DNA from: Reticulitermes lucifugus
Taxonomy: Eukaryota; Arthropoda; Insecta; Blattodea; Rhinotermitidae
Assembly: GCA_026260175.1 (NCBI GenBank)
Contig: JAKCWW010000068.1
Span: 67,005-131,004, forward strand
Reading direction: 5' to 3'
DNA: 64,000 nucleotides
This document shows, in pieces, positions 35,206 to 47,010 of this stretch (positions are counted from its first letter, which is position 1; the number at the start of each line of letters is the position of its first letter). The notes under the pieces are model-generated. The model was not told where the DNA came from. It did no database searches and was given only the letters and a program-made list of their open reading frames with translations. A program made the position numbers and the translations under genes.

Positions 35206-36063
35206 AACTTCTCGAAAGAGCTTGATGTTTTCCCACACAGAATTTTTATTCCCCAAATTAAACTTAGGTGAGGTCGAATTGGATTAATGCGTTTTCGTCA
35301 CGGTTAGTTGAGTGAGTTATGGACACCTTATAAAAATGTTTACCATATTAACATCTAAAAACTTTCATTTGAAAAAGCGTTTTGACGTGTAACGTTTTAA
35401 GAAGTAAAATAGAAACTTTATTCAAACTTGTTTGCAATGTTAATGGGCCTAAATACATCACTGATCAACTTTGTCAACAGCAGAGTTTATGACTGTGTGC
35501 TGTGTTTATCGCACTGTCAACATACTTTTTTTAACTAGTCTTTACAGATATGGCAATTTAATGACTGTACCGGCCTCAAACGCCCTCTACCAGGATCCAT
35601 TTGATCCTCCTATTTTTCTGAGCCCTGCAGGTGTATAAGTGAAAGTTACATTTCCTTTTCTCTTTTAGCCCCTATTTTACACATTGTATTTCCGTCTCCC
35701 CCTACAGCACTGCGTAGGCTAAGCATAAATTTATCACACTTTTAAGTAAATTATGCTTAGGCAAGCTCTTAGGTTTGTATGTATGAGAAACTTTATAATC
35801 GGTGTACCTCACAATATGTTATTACGTTGATCAAATTAATAAGAATAAGACGAGCGGAGAATGAAGAACGCATATAAGAGATGAAAAAAACATAGAACGT
35901 GGCAACTTAAAAAAATAAAGGACGGAACCACTTAGGATAACTTATGCGTAGGTAAGAGGATAATATTAAATTACCTTAACGGGGTACAATAGTCAAAACC
36001 TGGGCTGGATTTATCTGACTGTGGAGCGAAACTCAAATGAAAGCTTTTCTGAACGCAACAGTA
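35206..36063. other. Unannotated stretch with a hairpin
   Basis: GGCTAAGCATAAATTTA (35717-35733) and TAAATTATGCTTAGGC (35747-35762) form a near-perfect 15-bp inverted repeat with a 13-nt loop. Nothing else was assigned. Confidence 0.5.
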
Positions 36064-36071
36064 AACTTCCT

Positions 36072-36798
36072 TCACATTATATTCACCGTGCATTTTTGTA
36101 CACTTGACTAACTCACACCAACAAATGCACCAAAACAAGTCCTGTCATCGATTTCCCTATCAAAAGTTTACCCCAATACATATTTCGGCACTTCTACATT
36201 GTCATCATCAGGGGGATCGTTGGAGTTTGTACATAGACCAATGTTCTTTGTTACATCAGAACACTGTATGGTATGGTAATATTACAATATTCGTTGTTAT
36301 CACTTTGTATAAAATTGTACAATAATAGTATTGTTAATGTTGCTAAAACAATAGTAAAACAGTATAGTATATTATATTAAAGTACATGCTGTGATGTAAT
36401 TTATAAATTATTGGCAGCGTGGTCCCTGTATTTTCCGGTGTGCTGTTTTGTGCCGGTTATCTGTATGTATTGCTGTGTGGTAGACCCTCTTTGTCGTTCC
36501 GTGTCTGGGTGGTTTGTGGTCCTATACTATACTGTTTTACTATTGTTTTAGCAATTTTAACAATACTATTATTGTACAATTTTTTACAAAGTGATAACAA
36601 CGAATATTGTAATATTACCATACACAGCCTTAGCTGTTCTGATGTAACTCAAGAACATCGGTCTATGTAAAAACTCCAACGATCCCCCTGATTATGGCAA
36701 TGTAGAAGTGCCGAAATGCGTATTGGGGTAATCTTTTGATAGGGAAATCGATGACAGGACTTGTTTTGGTGCATTTGTTGGTGTGAGTTAGTCAAGTG
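36072..36798. mobile_element. 0.7-kb element with 270-bp inverted arms and 8-bp TSD
   Basis: Arms at 36101-36371 and 36523-36798 are reverse complements over about 270 bp (for example CACTTGACTAACTCACACC at the left start and GGTGTGAGTTAGTCAAGTG at the right end; AACAATAGTAAAACAGTATA against TATACTGTTTTACTATTGTT inside). The spacer is 151 bp. AACTTCCT lies directly after the right arm (36799-36806) and again at 36064-36071, so the left end carries a 29-nt unpaired tail (TCACATTATATTCACCGTGC and on). Each arm has an outward hammerhead-like motif. The small ORFs here (36104-36325, 36649-36903) are the two arms translated. The TSD-tail-arm-spacer-arm-TSD layout is the same as at 48565. Penelope-like terminal repeats are my preferred reading; a long-TIR DNA transposon is the alternative. 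Confidence 0.7.
36684..36728 (+). ncRNA. Hammerhead-like motif (right arm)
   Basis: CCCC; box CTGATTA; extra T; perfect 4-bp GGCA / TGCC around a 9-nt loop; GAAAT; GCGT; ATT; then GGGG pairing with CCCC. AT..AT gives a 2-bp stem III with a 4-nt loop, and U is at the cleavage position. The left-arm copy (minus strand, about 36171-36216) has CTGATGA in the box, one mismatch in the stem (GACA), and the same CCCC/GGGG closing pair. Confidence 0.45.
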
Positions 36799-36970
36799 AA
36801 CTTCCTGTTTACACAAAAGACAGAAAAAGTCGAAACTTACTGATAGACTCTTGTCCATCCAAGAGGCTTCTGCTCCGTGGAATTGTCTAAGATTAATTGT
36901 CAAAAGTTTACTATTTAGACTAGTAGGTGGGTAAAATTTCGAAGGAAAATACTGCCTCTGTTCTCATCTA

Positions 36971-37033
36971 TCTTGAAGATAATGTCCATAGCTGCCAACC
37001 AGATTACACCATATAATAGCCCAGAAGACCAAA
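36971..37033 (+). repeat. Interspersed repeat, TTGAAGAT family, truncated copy
   Basis: TATCTTGAAGATAATGTCC, GATTACACCATATAATAGC and CCAGAAGACC follow 15997-16102 but lack the GAAACGTC block. Confidence 0.45.
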
Positions 37034-37049
37034 ATGCAAATACTGTATT

Positions 37050-37265
37050 TAAAGGAAAAGGAAAAGTAATCCCATTACAGGACTGGACAGACCCTTAGGG
37101 TTCCAGGAGGTTGAGGCTCCCAGATTTCTANNNNNNNNNNNNNNNNNNNNNNNNNNNNNNNNNNNNNNNNNNNNNNNNNNNNNNNNNNNNNNNNNNNNNN
37201 NNNNNNACCCGCGACGTTCCGGTTTGTAGCGTAGTGCCTCAACCAACTGCGCCACCGCGCGCCCC
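37050..37265 (-). mobile_element. tRNA-derived SINE, family 4, with N gap
   Basis: The minus-strand head reads GGGGCGCGCGGTGGCGCAGT, then TTGGTTGAGGCACTACGC and AAACCGGAACGTCGCGGGT. TGGCGCAGTTGG is an A-box and the B-box falls at or in the gap. The 3' end reads CTGGGAGCCTCAACCTCC, GAACCCTAAGGGTCTGTCC and TGTAATGGGATTAC followed by an A/C-rich tail. N occupies 37131-37206 (76 positions). The two overlapping ORFs across the gap are SINE translations. Confidence 0.7.
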
Positions 37266-40200
37266 TTGCATGTACTGTATTTACCAATACAAAACCTCAA
37301 ATATTTTGTATATATCCTCCTGTGAACTTTCCAATTAAGATTATGAAGTGCTGACATATCAGCCTCAATCCATGCAAGTACAATCATATAACACCCTTTT
37401 GTTGGGTCCAACACGTGCACACCAGTTCATAGCTCCATTCCACAGCATAATTACGGACTCTACGAACAGTCAATTACAGCGCTGCGATAGAAACTCAGCT
37501 TCAGCACTGCTAGAAATGAATTCACCTTGATGGTGAGTGAGACGAGTGAGTAGGAAACAGATGGGAGTGTGTTGTGATATATCGTTTGTATTGATTCTAT
37601 AGTTGATCACGTGCAGGATACTTGCGAAATGCCTGAACAAATGTCCGCCTCCTCGTGTTTTTATGTACCCCGTACGGCCTTCGTTCCCTACTCCCACGGC
37701 CACGTTCTTTTTACCCGTGAAGTAGCCACTGTATTATATACAACTCGAACACATAACGGGATATTACAATTATTCTACTCACTCATCATCACCTACTTCA
37801 CTGGACATAAATTGCTTACGCAATGAACGCAGGACTCTGCAGCAGAGCTGATATGGTATAACGTGTGAGGTTTCACGGAGTTGAATACCTAAAGACTACG
37901 GACTTGTGGGATGTGACAACGCGTGTTCTGCTAGACGGGCACGTATATATGTATAGGGATTTAGCATAAGATGTACCAAACTTCAAGGTGTTATTTTGTG
38001 GGTCATTTTAGTAAAAAATTATATATCGTCATTTGCCCAATTATCAACCGTTACATGGCTAAGAGCATTTTAATTTACATACACGACTACAACCGAAAAT
38101 TTTGCAACACTTCTGTCTTATCTTACTGTATAAATAAAGAGAATGTTATGAGTCGGATAACACCAAAAGAGAAATATATCCTTTAAGTCTTATCTTACTG
38201 TACGGTATGTGCCCAGTAACACCACAAAACAAAGGCAGAAATTAAGGCAACCAATTCTATGTACAAGATCAAAGAAAATTTTGCGTAAGATAATACCAAG
38301 GAAAAGGACATCAGTTTTATTTAGGCTACTAAGTTATGTATGTTAGTTTATGTACTTATGTTGCAAAACTAAAGCAACAGTCAGTTTTTATTAGGTAACG
38401 TCAAAGAAAATAAATTTTCAGTTGCGTTAAAGTGATTGTTTTTTAAAATGGCCTCCACATTCCTCGTTGCAGAATTCTGAGCGACTAGAAAGAGAATGAC
38501 GAAATTACAATTCTCAGAACGATATAACGGTTGATAATTGGTCATATGCTGACAGAGCGCTTTTTTAATCGAAATGACAAATGTAATACCCAAGTATGGC
38601 CATCCTTATGCGGAGCACCTTATGTTCTCCACGGATGGGGGCACCAAGCTTCTCCGAAATGTTGGTAGCCATGTATGAAGCTATATGGATTCACATGCAG
38701 ACGACTAGTCTTCAAGAACAAGGCTAAGCTTTCAGCCTCCTTGGCACGGTAATCTGAAGAAGGCTTTCAGCACAGCGACTGTAAGTACGGAAGAGCGTCA
38801 TTGTAACTTCAGTGCTGCCTGTCAGTAGACACAAAGAACCAGCTGCGACTAGGCCACATATGGCCCTCGTGTCACTTCCCCCCTTCCATTCACCTCTCTT
38901 TCTTTTTCTCATTTCATTTTATTTTTTCCTCTTTTGTTCTCTTACTTCTGTTTTCATTTATTTCTTCTTTTTAATTCTTTCTTTTCCTGTTTAAAGTCAC
39001 GAGGGAACACATATGTGCCAAGAAACCTCAAGGAACAGTACTTTACCGGGAAGCAGTGTCCAAGAGGCCCAGCAGGAATAAGCAGCGGCAGCAGCTACAA
39101 AAATAACAATAATAATAATCTAGCTGTACATCTCCGTAAGTTTCGTTTTAGCAGCCGTAATTCTAATTAAAGACATACAGTCTAATTTATAAAACGAAAG
39201 GTCGCTTTGACGTTCATTTTCGTATTGATATAAATTAGGGTGGAATACACATCCTATAGCATCCACATGGCGACTTACAGTGTTTACTGTTTTCATGACA
39301 ACATTTAGATAACGACTGTCTATTTGATTCCGCAAAGAAGAGTGTACGAACTTAACTCGTTGCTTTTAAAGAGCCTGAAACTGTATTGCCGTGCTTACAA
39401 AGCCCTGCCTGTGAAGCCCATCTTCATCCAGTTTATTATTGTGCCTATACCCACACTCCAGTCCAAAGTTTCATATAATTAATTATCGCATCTTTTATTT
39501 TGTCCCACAAGCGAGCTCTTACACTGACTTATTCCTAAACTAATCTATCATACAGACCTACGTTATGTGCGATAAATTTAAGCTCATCCCTTATATCTAG
39601 ACATAATGAATAAAATCGTAGCCCATTACATGAGGATTGTCAAAGCATATAATATGAGAATACACAGCTGTCTTGACTGAGTTTCTAAAACATCTTGATA
39701 CTATCACTATATGGTTACCTTTTGTCACGCCATTTATTGAACAACAGGTAGCCACATATCATTCCTTGACTAGCTACATTATTTACTCCGGTTTACACTG
39801 GCAGCTATCGGTTTTATGGCCCTGAAAGTTTATGTCGTCTTGCAGAGGCACTTCGACTACCGACTTCTTACCAATACAATTAACGGTCTGTTGTGGTCGA
39901 TACAGAACTATGTGCCATCAAGAAGTTCGATATGCAGCTTTATATGTGCTTTAAAACTGGGTGTCTGCTGTTCGTATCTGTAAGTAACTGTCATTCTTTC
40001 TGTAATTCTTGTGAAGTATATATGTTGTGCTTTTCATTTACAAAGGCATTTCAAATTAAAGATAGTGACAGCTGTACGTCAACTATGTTCTTTTTATCAG
40101 AATACCGAAAAAAACAACTTCCTTCTTGAGGGATGAAGTAACCATTTGTGTGTCGCTAGGACGATTATACTTCTGCCCATTTCCTACTAAAATACATAGA

Positions 40201-40438
40201 CCAATTTTAGAAAAAAATGATTAATTTCCTCTTAAAAATTAGTAAATGTCTTGGGCTGATGATATTTAAGAACATGGTTGAAGAGAATACCTTATATAGA
40301 CGTGTTAGAACAATACACAAGTCTTCTTCCTCGAGCTATATTACACTTGGCACATGTTGGAATACTTTCATACGAGTATAAAACAGAGTAAATGCAAGTG
40401 TTGTGCTTTACTTGAATGAAACTTATTTTATTATTCAG
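37266..40438. other. Unannotated stretch
   Basis: A pyrimidine-rich tract (38875-38996) holds CTTTTTCTCATTTCATTTTA-type sequence. A 62-codon minus-strand ORF (38724-38912) reads CGLVAAGSLCLLTGSTEV and looks like repeat translation, not proven. AATAATAAT lies at 39107-39117. No gene was recognised. Confidence 0.35.
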
Positions 40439-40530
40439 CAGTCGTCGAATTTATGTTCATAAGAACACAACAGTCAGGATTGCCAATAGAAAGATCAGAA
40501 CCAAGTGGCAGGCCTGCAATTAATTTTGAA
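40439..40530 (+). CDS. Candidate internal exon of an unidentified host gene
   Basis: Not recognised. A pyrimidine/A-rich tract ending TTTTATTATTCAG (to 40438) is a good acceptor, and GAA|GTAAGTAAA at 40530/40531 is a near-perfect donor. Between them the 92 nt are open in one frame (2 nt, then 30 codons): VVEFMFIRTQQSGLPIERSE, then PSGRPAINFE. The frame stays open past the donor, so the stop pattern does not prove the border. It starts in phase 1 (two leading bases) and ends in phase 0. It could be chance; no partner exon was found nearby. Confidence 0.3.
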
Positions 40531-40689
40531 GTAAGTAAATACCTTAAACACCTTACGATTATGAGTAAATGCTCTTATTTAGAAGAATTGGATGGAAAGA
40601 CACATTCAGATAGAATAATTACGTTTTTCCTCTACTGTACTAATTCAGCACATATACAGCACCCCTAATTAGAGCTTCACCTTCGCAGA

Positions 40690-40870
40690 GCTGCAAGCAA
40701 CGTCGCAGAAGACTTGAAACTTTATTCTGGTATTTGCCCAGAAGGACTGCAGAAATTCACAGAAAATTCAGTCAGGATAGTCAAAGTCACGGCCAGAATT
40801 CAAAACGAAGCTCTCGACTGCAAGTCAAAAACTTCGTCACCTGAGAAAAATCATTTGGTAGTTACAACGA
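40690..40870. repeat. Degenerate retroposon copy (probable)
   Basis: The plus-strand translation EDLKLYSGICPEGLQKFTEN then VTARIQNEAL resembles a peptide often mis-annotated from an insect retroposon (DLRLYSGICPEGLRKTTKNL...SPGRDSNPGPPE). Translation similarity is from memory only. The 80-codon ORF at 40714-40956 is then repeat sequence and not a gene. Confidence 0.35.
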
Positions 40871-42261
40871 TAGAGTATCGTGCTATTCATACTAGAGGCA
40901 CACGCTTCATTCAATTAAATGTAAATTTGTGTCGCATTCTACACTGCGTTTTCTGAAAATCTGCCCTGCAGGATTTTTTCAGTTCTTCATCCAAAACCCA
41001 CTGGATTAGGCATAGAAGTAACAGATCACAGGGCAGAAACAGCAGCCCCTGCTTCTTGAGGAACTTCTCTTAAGTGCGGATTTCACATGCGCCTTATCAT
41101 TTCGGTCATTGCCCCCTCGCCCAGCCTAATTTTGAGACGTATATGCTTATACCACACAAACTTACGGTCGGACGGGACGGGGACTTGCGTTACGATCTTA
41201 TCCCGCTAGTTGCTGCGCCTAGACCTACTATGTTTGTTTACGGACAATGTTTTCAACACGTTTTATTCTTCTCTGTTCCAAGACTAGTGTCAGAGCGCCT
41301 GTTACAAATCAAGGTGTTTTGGGCGGATAAATTATCAGAAAGTTTTTGTGAGGTTTCAAACGTCGGTATAAAAGCTTGAGGAAAGAAGACCAGTCTCTTA
41401 TCTTTATGGGTTTACACGGACATATATTCTCTCTCACTTTCTCAATCTTAACATCTCTCTTATAACGGTTTAAAAATCAACCGCCTATCCACTCTGTCTG
41501 GGGCGTTTACGGCCAAAGCATGTGGGCATGCAGGGAGGTTAGAAGTATGTTGATAGAAAGGGAATATAATTCTTTGAATAAAACGAATAAAGGTAACATA
41601 TTATGAGGAGAATGGCTATTACTGCTCACGTCCACACGCATTTCTGATCTCATAGATTGTTAAACTTAATTATGTTTTCTCATTCTCACCCTTTGACTGC
41701 TGCTAGTGTCCCCCCTGGAAGGTTGGCATTAGTCAACATTCCGGCTGTGAAATAATTCACTGGATGAAATTCAAAATGGAAAAGGCCTAAGGATTCTTAA
41801 TCGATGGTTATCTTAATTAACAAAGATTTGTCAACTATATAGCTTCGAACGTTAGGGTGTTTTGTGGATGAACTAGAAATTACACAAATATCTTAAGAAA
41901 ATAGTCTATGCTATGGTAATATCCCAAAGGGGCTGAGAAATCCATGTAAAATCACGTTCAGCGTTGCTGATCTTTGAGCTAAGTATTGCAACTGGGACCT
42001 CTGAAATGAAAGCAGGAATGCTAAATATACAGGATTGTCTTTATATGAAGCCGCGTAAGTCCGGCATAAGTAATGAATTGGTCCAGGACTGCTCGCTTTT
42101 ACAAGCATGTTCGCAGCGTCATAACTTGGGAACCTCTTATGTACATATTGGAATAACAAATTTCGTTTGCATGTAGAGTGTTCGTAATAAATCTGAGATA
42201 CTTATATTGAAGGTAAATACTGGTTTTATAAAGCTTGGTGACTCACCTTAAGGAAATAATA
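40871..42261. other. Unannotated stretch with one 101-codon ORF
   Basis: The ORF at 41074-41379 (+) reads LTVGRDGDLRYDLIPLVAAP in its middle. It has no known motif and no good splice site at either end, so I leave it unassigned. Confidence 0.35.
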
Positions 42262-42380
42262 CATTGATGATGCTTGAGAACAGGGTGCTCAGGACAATAT
42301 TTTGACTTGCGATGGTAAGACAGCGTAATGGAGAAAGCTATATGATGAAGACCTTCGTAAAGGATGTCTGTCAGTAATTG
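42262..42380 (+). pseudogene. LINE relic, short ORF2 fragment
   Basis: MMLENRVLRTIF, LAMVRQRNGESYMMKT tracks VFENRVLRRIFGPKRDEVTGEWRKLHNEEL. One stop and a frame slip separate the two halves. No 3' part follows. Confidence 0.5.
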
Positions 42381-43277
42381 TAACAAGCAGCAGTCAAGGA
42401 AAAACTATCGCAGGAAATTGACTGTGCAGAGTAAAGTCCTTCAGCAGCTTCAGCCATCCAGCTATTCGCGCAATTTCCCGACTTTTGTGTAAGAAATAAG
42501 GTTCACAAGAAGTCGCCACGTGTCTCCGAGACACAAGAATTTAGTCCAAACCTCTTTATTCTGTCTCATATGCACTTTAATATCAGTCTCTCTTTTACCT
42601 TTACGTCTCCGAAAAGGCCCCTTCGATTCACATTTCGCGCGTACAGTATTGTGTATATTTTTCACTTTACCTACTCTATACTTTGCAGAATACTCAATCA
42701 TTACGTCAGACGTTTACATGATGCCTTCATGTGGCTGTGACATGGCATGCCAGAAAATAAACCTCCGGTTGGGTTGTGGTTGAGAAGGGGCGTGGCATAA
42801 ACGAAACTCTTACAGCTCGGTCTATTATCTGTCAGACTCATTAACACAAATTTATAACACTTGTTAACCATGGATAGCTACGTTGGACTCCAGGTACCGT
42901 ATTTCTTAACATCTTTCTGTTTATCAGACCCGTTAACAACACCGACAAGGAAGCGGCAGCGGTCATCGATCTGTAATTAAGGAGGGATGGAGTGATGTTT
43001 TCAAGGCCGTCGCCACAATGAAAATATTTGGAATTCTGTAGATGAAGTAATTGGTAGTAAAACTGCAAATGAAATTTCACCGTCTGTTCTGATCGTCTAG
43101 GAACACTATAAAGAGCCTATTAGCAAATACACACGGCAATATAAGAGGCTAATATTAATATGAATGTTGAGAAGAGGTATCAATTATAAATCACTGAAGT
43201 AATTTGACGTGTCGGTGACGTACACTCAGATTTCATGACACAAAATCTGTCGAAAGACCGTGTAGAACTGTAGTTGC
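42381..43277. other. Unannotated stretch
   Basis: A 79-codon minus-strand ORF at 42462-42701 (KGPFRRRKGKRETDIKVHMR) is basic and unrecognised. Confidence 0.35.
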
Positions 43278-43345
43278 CATTATCACCGCCATCAACATAG
43301 TTATCTTTATCATCATCACCACCATTTTTACTGTCATCATCACAG
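43278..43345. repeat. ATC-rich simple repeat
   Basis: Degenerate CATCAT/CACCAT tract. The acidic 87-codon minus-strand ORF at 43180-43443 is this repeat translated (DDD, NGGDDDKDN). Confidence 0.75.
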
Positions 43346-44750
43346 AAATTGTCACTATCATTCGCTTCAACTCCCGAATCAAAATCAATATTTAACCATC
43401 CCATCATCTCAGTTATCAAATTTGTCCTCACCAAAATCACCAACTGTCATCACTAATATCTTCGTTTTGCTGAAAACAGTGATGCTTATTCGTAATCATA
43501 AAGCGAAATATGTTGCAAAAACGCGAAAAGTGACCGAGGTAATAATATTTGCAGCTAGAAATAACAACCTTCAAATCAGCACAAAATTACTACTGCAGTT
43601 GAATTCATTAATAAAAAAGTCCATCAAAAGTAAATAAATAATTAAAATGTCAGCAATCAACTCCTGAACCACAGACATAAATTTGTCGTCAAATATCACA
43701 TCTGCCTCCAGACCCCACCCATCTTCCCCACCAATAACATCCTTAATCACTTACGGCGCCTTAAGAGCGGCCATTAAACACAGAATGTTGGCAGTAAAAT
43801 TCAAATAGTTAGTTCACAATGAGTAGAAGCTTTCAGTAAAGAAACGCGAAGTTCTGAATATCACTTGGCGTTTTGACCATCCAACATCATTATTTTATAA
43901 CACCAAATTGCCTAAAATACACCATTACTGTAAAACTTTCCTGTTTTAAGGATCGCTGCAAAAAAGACATTAACCTGTGAATAACACTTTCGGGAACTTC
44001 CCTCTATTTTTGACGACTAGCAGGCCGGTACCTCTTTGGTATGTGTTACATCCACGACAAAGACATTCTAAATCCTTTCCATGGATCTGAAGTAAATTTA
44101 TTCTTAACGTATAAAAGATGTGAAACGTGGGAACTTGACTCATGTGCCCGAATTTCTTAAACAGTTCACAAAGTATTAGTAGTGTTTGGTATTGAGTGGA
44201 TGGCTGTTGGTCACAGGAATTGTTTATTACTAACAAACAGACTGGCAGGCATTTTATTGCCTTGTGACGGTGTAATCCCAGCTGATAGTATCACTGGTTC
44301 CAGTACACAAAGGATTTAAAGCGTCGCTGTGCTTTTGAAGGCTTAGCGGTAGCAACATTTCAGCACTCTGTTGGGGGTACAGTAGCTGAAGCGTGAAGCT
44401 ATTTCAGTGGGTCATGATTAACGTAAAGAAAAATCCTCTGCGCTGCAGAAGTAATGAAGTGTTTTAGCTGAAAACTGGGTTCCAGAAACAGAGCGAGTTT
44501 CTAATTGAAACGCTACAAACAGACCACATGAAGCTACGAAACATACTGTGGCCTCGCAATCTAAAAGTTTATATATACAATCCCCAGAAATAGCAGTCAA
44601 TAAACAAAATCAGTTTGCCGTATCATGCCATAGTGATAAATATATGCGATGTACATCGGAACAAAGTATTCGATACGGATAACGATTCGGACTATTTTTT
44701 AGCCTGATTATATCTGTAATTTTATTTAACCTTATGCGAGAGTAGACCTG
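43346..44750. other. Unannotated stretch
   Basis: Small ORFs at 43422-43637 and 43970-44236 have no family features. No repeat match was seen. Confidence 0.35.
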
Positions 44751-44758
44751 GCAGGGAA

Positions 44759-44998
44759 CAGTGGCGTAGCTAGGTTTTTTGACGCCCAGGGGTAGCAATA
44801 ACAATAGCCGCCCCTGACAGGATTTACGAACTGTAAAATAATCATAATTATTTTTTAACTTCCCTTTTATTTGTTTCAAAAATTTAAAATCTGTAGAGAG
44901 CAGAAAGTCAAAGTTTTTTTAAAAGTCCATGTTGCCGATCCTTGGAGTTTGCTGCCAGGGGCGGCCACACCACTCGCCCCACTCTAGCTACGCCCCCG
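44759..44998. mobile_element. hAT-like MITE, 240 bp
   Basis: The left end CAGTGGCGTAGCTAGG and the right end CTAGCTACGCCCCCG are inverted repeats sharing GGCGTAGCTAG. Flanks GCAGGGAA (44751-44758) and GCAAGGAC (44999-45006) match at 6 of 8 positions, the TSD length typical of hAT. The CAG(T/G)G start also fits hAT. Internal GCCGCCCCTGACAGG and CCAGGGGCGGCCAC give a second inverted pair. It has no coding capacity, so it is non-autonomous. Confidence 0.65.
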
Positions 44999-45211
44999 GC
45001 AAGGACTGTGTCCACTGCACAAACTTTGGGTGAAAGTTTAATTTAGTTTAGAACGAAATTATGGTAATTTTGTATATGAGGAGTGAATAAAGTCAATATA
45101 CTACGTTTAAGACCCAGTAAAATTATTTAGATAAACTAGAAATTTTGGCCATTCTATTTATTTTCTTTCCCTTGCAAAAGTAGGTTTCAAATGCTTTGTT
45201 TACTATGCATG

Positions 45212-45520
45212 GCAAAATTGCGATGTCACGTATGGGGGTTATGAGAAATGCATACAGGATTTTAGTAGGAAAAACTGAAGGAAAGAAATCACTTCAAGAA
45301 CCCAGACTTAAATGGGATGATAGCAAGGAAATATATCTTAAAGAAATAGGATGGCAGGGTCTGGAATGAATTCAACTGGCTCAGGATAGGGACATGGGGC
45401 AAGGTCTTGTATACACGATAATGAACTTTCAAATTCCATAAAATGCAAGGAATTTCTTACCTAGCTGAGGAACTAATAGCTTTCTCAAAAGACTCTGCTC
45501 TCTGGAATTAATTAGGTGAA
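45212..45520 (+). pseudogene. LINE relic, ORF2 end and 3' tail
   Basis: SRMGVMRNAYRILVGKTEGK, KSLQEPRLKWDDSKEIYLKE, IGWQGLE and IQLAQDRDMGQGLVYTIMNF follow the LINE ORF2 end nearly without gaps, with few stops. The 3' tail GGAATTTCTTACCTAGCTGA (45461-45480) and CTCTGCTCTCTGGAATTA follow. This is the best-preserved LINE end in the window. Confidence 0.75.
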
Positions 45521-46849
45521 ATTTTTAATTTGTACTGAACCATTTGAAGAATGATTAAGAAGAAGAAGAAACATTTCTTAGGGGGGGGAGGCAGTCTAAT
45601 ATTTTACTGCCCTGATGTTTCTCAGGCTGCGCCAGCTCGTCCTTCTCGTTAAGGTAGGATGGATGCAAGGTAAATCTTTAGGAACTGAAGAAGATAAAGC
45701 GATGGAAAGTGGACTGTTTGAGCATGTAACAGAGGAAATAAGTTGAGCGTATATGCTGAATTTTGAATTTGGTATTTGGAGGGCAGAATTATGATGGAAA
45801 TTTGATAACGTTGAGATGTTTGCCGACTTTCATCTAAATTATACAAAATTATATTTATAAAATTATACCAAACTTCATTTCGTACTTCAAATCGAAAAAA
45901 TTCTGTAAACATTAGAAAGACCAGTAGGCTAATAACGTTTAGGGAAATAATAGATATTCAGTGTAAGCATCATGACACACATAAAATTACTGTGTGGGCA
46001 TAATTCAAAGTTCCTTAATGTTAGAGCAGGTGGCTTTTAAAACGTTAATTGCCAGCATCACAAAGAAGAATACCATTCACGTGTAGCGCTGTTATTGCGT
46101 AATTTGAATTAACAGCTTCGCCGTTTAATGTGGTGTAGTTTGTGTCACAGATAATTTACTTTGTAAATCGTACAACTGCCTCTCTCTTCTCATTCGCTAC
46201 AGAATGTTTCAATTTGTCAGTTTGTAGATAAACAACTCTTAACGACGCCAATAGCAATAAACACATTTAACGCCGAAGATCTCTGTACAATTATATTCCC
46301 GCCAACCATGACAAACAGCTGGCTGAGTGCTTTATAACACACGTTAAAATGATACAAACAATTTTCCTCGAAGTATCAAGTTGTTATAAATATTTTACCT
46401 TAAGCTTTTACAATAACAGCATATTAATTTAAATTTTTAACTATGTACCATATATATTTTTTGTGATTTTTTGCCCCTTTCAGAATATCTTTTGAAGGGT
46501 GGCATAATTGGTAAATAATGAATGGGAAAAAAGCTGCAAGGAAGCAGTCTTTGTCTAATCGAGTCATTATCCCATTATTTTTCTGATGGGACTGAGGAGG
46601 AGCACGGAAATATTCTAATTCAACTGTAGAGGTTATTGATCATGACGTAAATTGAAAGGATGATTTATGTAAAAGAAAATCGGAGAAGAGTGGCCTTCCT
46701 TAAGCCACCCATGATTGGTCTGGCACTGCTGAGGAAACCAAAAATAATCTCAATTAGCACGGCCAGTAGTCCAAAAGAAATTCGAAACGCGTTCTCCCGA
46801 GAACTTACACCACGCAGTCTCCTCGGTGATATTTCTTAATAAGTGGTCC
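45521..46849. other. Unannotated stretch
   Basis: A G-run is at 45581-45590. The 87-codon ORF at 45649-45912 (-) has no motif. Confidence 0.4.
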
Positions 46850-47010
46850 TGTAGAAATGATTAACTGTACGCAGAAAAGTTCCTGAGAGGTGACATTCTT
46901 TCAGCTCTTCAAGAAATCACCCACCCTTTTATGGAACCAGAAAATTTATCATCTGTCTCAAAACAGCCCGTAAAATAAACCTGTTTTAGCCAGATAAATC
47001 TAATAGATAT
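46850..47010 (+). repeat. Interspersed repeat, copy 2 of a pair
   Basis: Homologous to 28985-29180 through CCCACCCTTTTATGGAACC, GAAAATTTATCATCTGTCT and AATAAACCTG. Confidence 0.45.

Noticed and set aside
38610-38675. CCGAAATGTTGG as a motif copy
   Set aside because: The upstream part (CACGGATGGGGGCACC) has no box, and only a 3-bp stem can form.
41074-41379. 101-codon plus-strand ORF as a gene
   Set aside because: No known motif, no convincing splice borders and no second line of evidence.
43180-43443. Acidic 87-codon ORF
   Set aside because: It is the translation of a degenerate ATC simple repeat.
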